DNA of 32,060 bases, taken from assembly GCA_036897485.1 (NCBI GenBank), contig JAYMTF010000660.1, positions 1 to 32,060 of the forward strand, in the 5' to 3' direction. Within the stretch, counting starts at the first letter, position 1; every line of letters starts with the position of its first letter. This stretch comes from Pelargonium nanum. Its lineage: Eukaryota; Streptophyta; Magnoliopsida; Geraniales; Geraniaceae. The notes beneath the pieces are model-generated. The model was not told the DNA's origin. It saw only the letters and a list, made by a program, of their open reading frames with translations, and searched no databases. The translations under genes and the position numbers were made by a program. Positions 31,391 to 32,060 of this stretch are shown piece after piece.

Positions 31391-32060
31391 AATACACAGG
31401 ATAGAATTAGAAACTTAATTTAATATTATAAATCTTAAAGATATACAAAATCTCATTAGAAACTTCAATATCATAAATTTTAAAGATTCACAACATCTTC
31501 TAAATATGACAAAAAGTATCATAATATATAGAAGATATGAACAAATGTGGTGACTTGGTCCCTTATTTATCGATTTCATGTTCATCTTCTAAGCCCTCGA
31601 TCTTACATTCTTACCAATGTTTTTCCCTTTGTATTCATTATAAATTTCATATCATCAGACTATTCGGTTTTAACTTTGTTTTCCGTATCTTACGCGGGAG
31701 GAGTTGAGAAAAGCTCGATTTTCCGTAACTTTGTTGTATGGTAATTTTTTTGGATTTATAACTTTCAATGTGTCTACATTTATTCTTGAAGTCTTCCGCC
31801 CTCTTCATTTTAATTGTCGATCAGACTCCACAAACTCAACAATTTCTTTATTTCATCAATTCGAGCAAGACACGTAGATGAAAATAATGGCACATAACTC
31901 ACTCACTCATTTGGTTGTTTGTGTTTTTCATTATTTTTAATGCATTTGGAAGTTTGACTAAGGTGGTTCAAATCAGAATCATGCTACTAATACAAATATA
32001 TATGAAATACTACAATGTGGACATTAATTTCTTGTAACATACAATATGAGTTTGTGTTTG
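31391..32060. other. Upstream flank, no gene seen
   Basis: AT-rich DNA upstream of the minus-strand peptide gene. Short duplicated phrases (AGAAACTT followed by TATAAATcTTAAAGATaTaCA-like words at about 31409 and 31457) hint at a small local duplication. No coding region is recognised. Confidence 0.5.

Noticed and set aside
1..32060. A biosynthetic cluster, CRISPR array, phage or other multi-gene system
   Set aside because: The six genes belong to unrelated housekeeping or secreted families with separate promoters; no regularly spaced repeats or prokaryotic gene packing were seen.

Overview
This is nuclear DNA of a eudicot plant, probably a woody rosid (the lineage is inferred from protein similarity and intron style, not proven). 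The evidence is AT-rich intergenic DNA, genes split by GT-AG introns with T-rich acceptors, a plastid-targeted FtsZ, plant-type SNARE and phosphatase proteins, and scattered decayed transposable elements. I see no prokaryotic operon, CRISPR array or phage structure.

Six protein-coding genes can be reconstructed exon by exon. From left to right: a secreted His/Gly-rich protein of 104 aa (minus, 2001-2406); V-ATPase subunit e, 70 aa in three tiny coding exons spread over 3.8 kb (plus, 4883-8680); plastid division GTPase FtsZ1, 420 aa in six exons (plus, 9855-13224); an SYP51/SYP52-type Qc-SNARE, 233 aa in five coding exons plus a 5'UTR exon (minus, 14000-16461, UTR from about 18916); the protein phosphatase 4 catalytic subunit PPX, 305 aa in eight exons (plus, 21638-29229); and a small secreted cysteine-rich, defensin-like peptide of 78 aa (minus, 30532-31302). 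All exon junctions keep frame and together give family-typical lengths. FtsZ1 and SYP5 are convergent, SYP5 and PPX divergent, PPX and the cysteine-rich gene convergent. The genes are functionally unrelated housekeeping neighbours (vacuolar acidification, plastid division, endosomal fusion, dephosphorylation) flanked by two fast-evolving secreted-protein genes.

The non-coding space carries most of the unusual structure. Intron 1 of the V-ATPase gene holds a decayed Copia retrotransposon on the minus strand and a second LTR start of the same family pointing the other way. The 5'UTR intron of the SNARE gene contains a 719-bp non-autonomous hAT-type element with a perfect 8-bp target-site duplication. 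SYP5 intron 3 contains a truncated copy of the plastid tRNA-Leu(CAA) gene. An L1-like LINE tail lies between PPX and the cysteine-rich gene. Two introns, one in FtsZ1 and one in SYP5, use GC rather than GT donors. The SNARE has His at its predicted zero-layer position.

I did not find a convincing new multi-gene system. The best candidates for something undescribed are the hAT-type element family, the eight-cysteine peptide and the internally duplicated His-rich protein.
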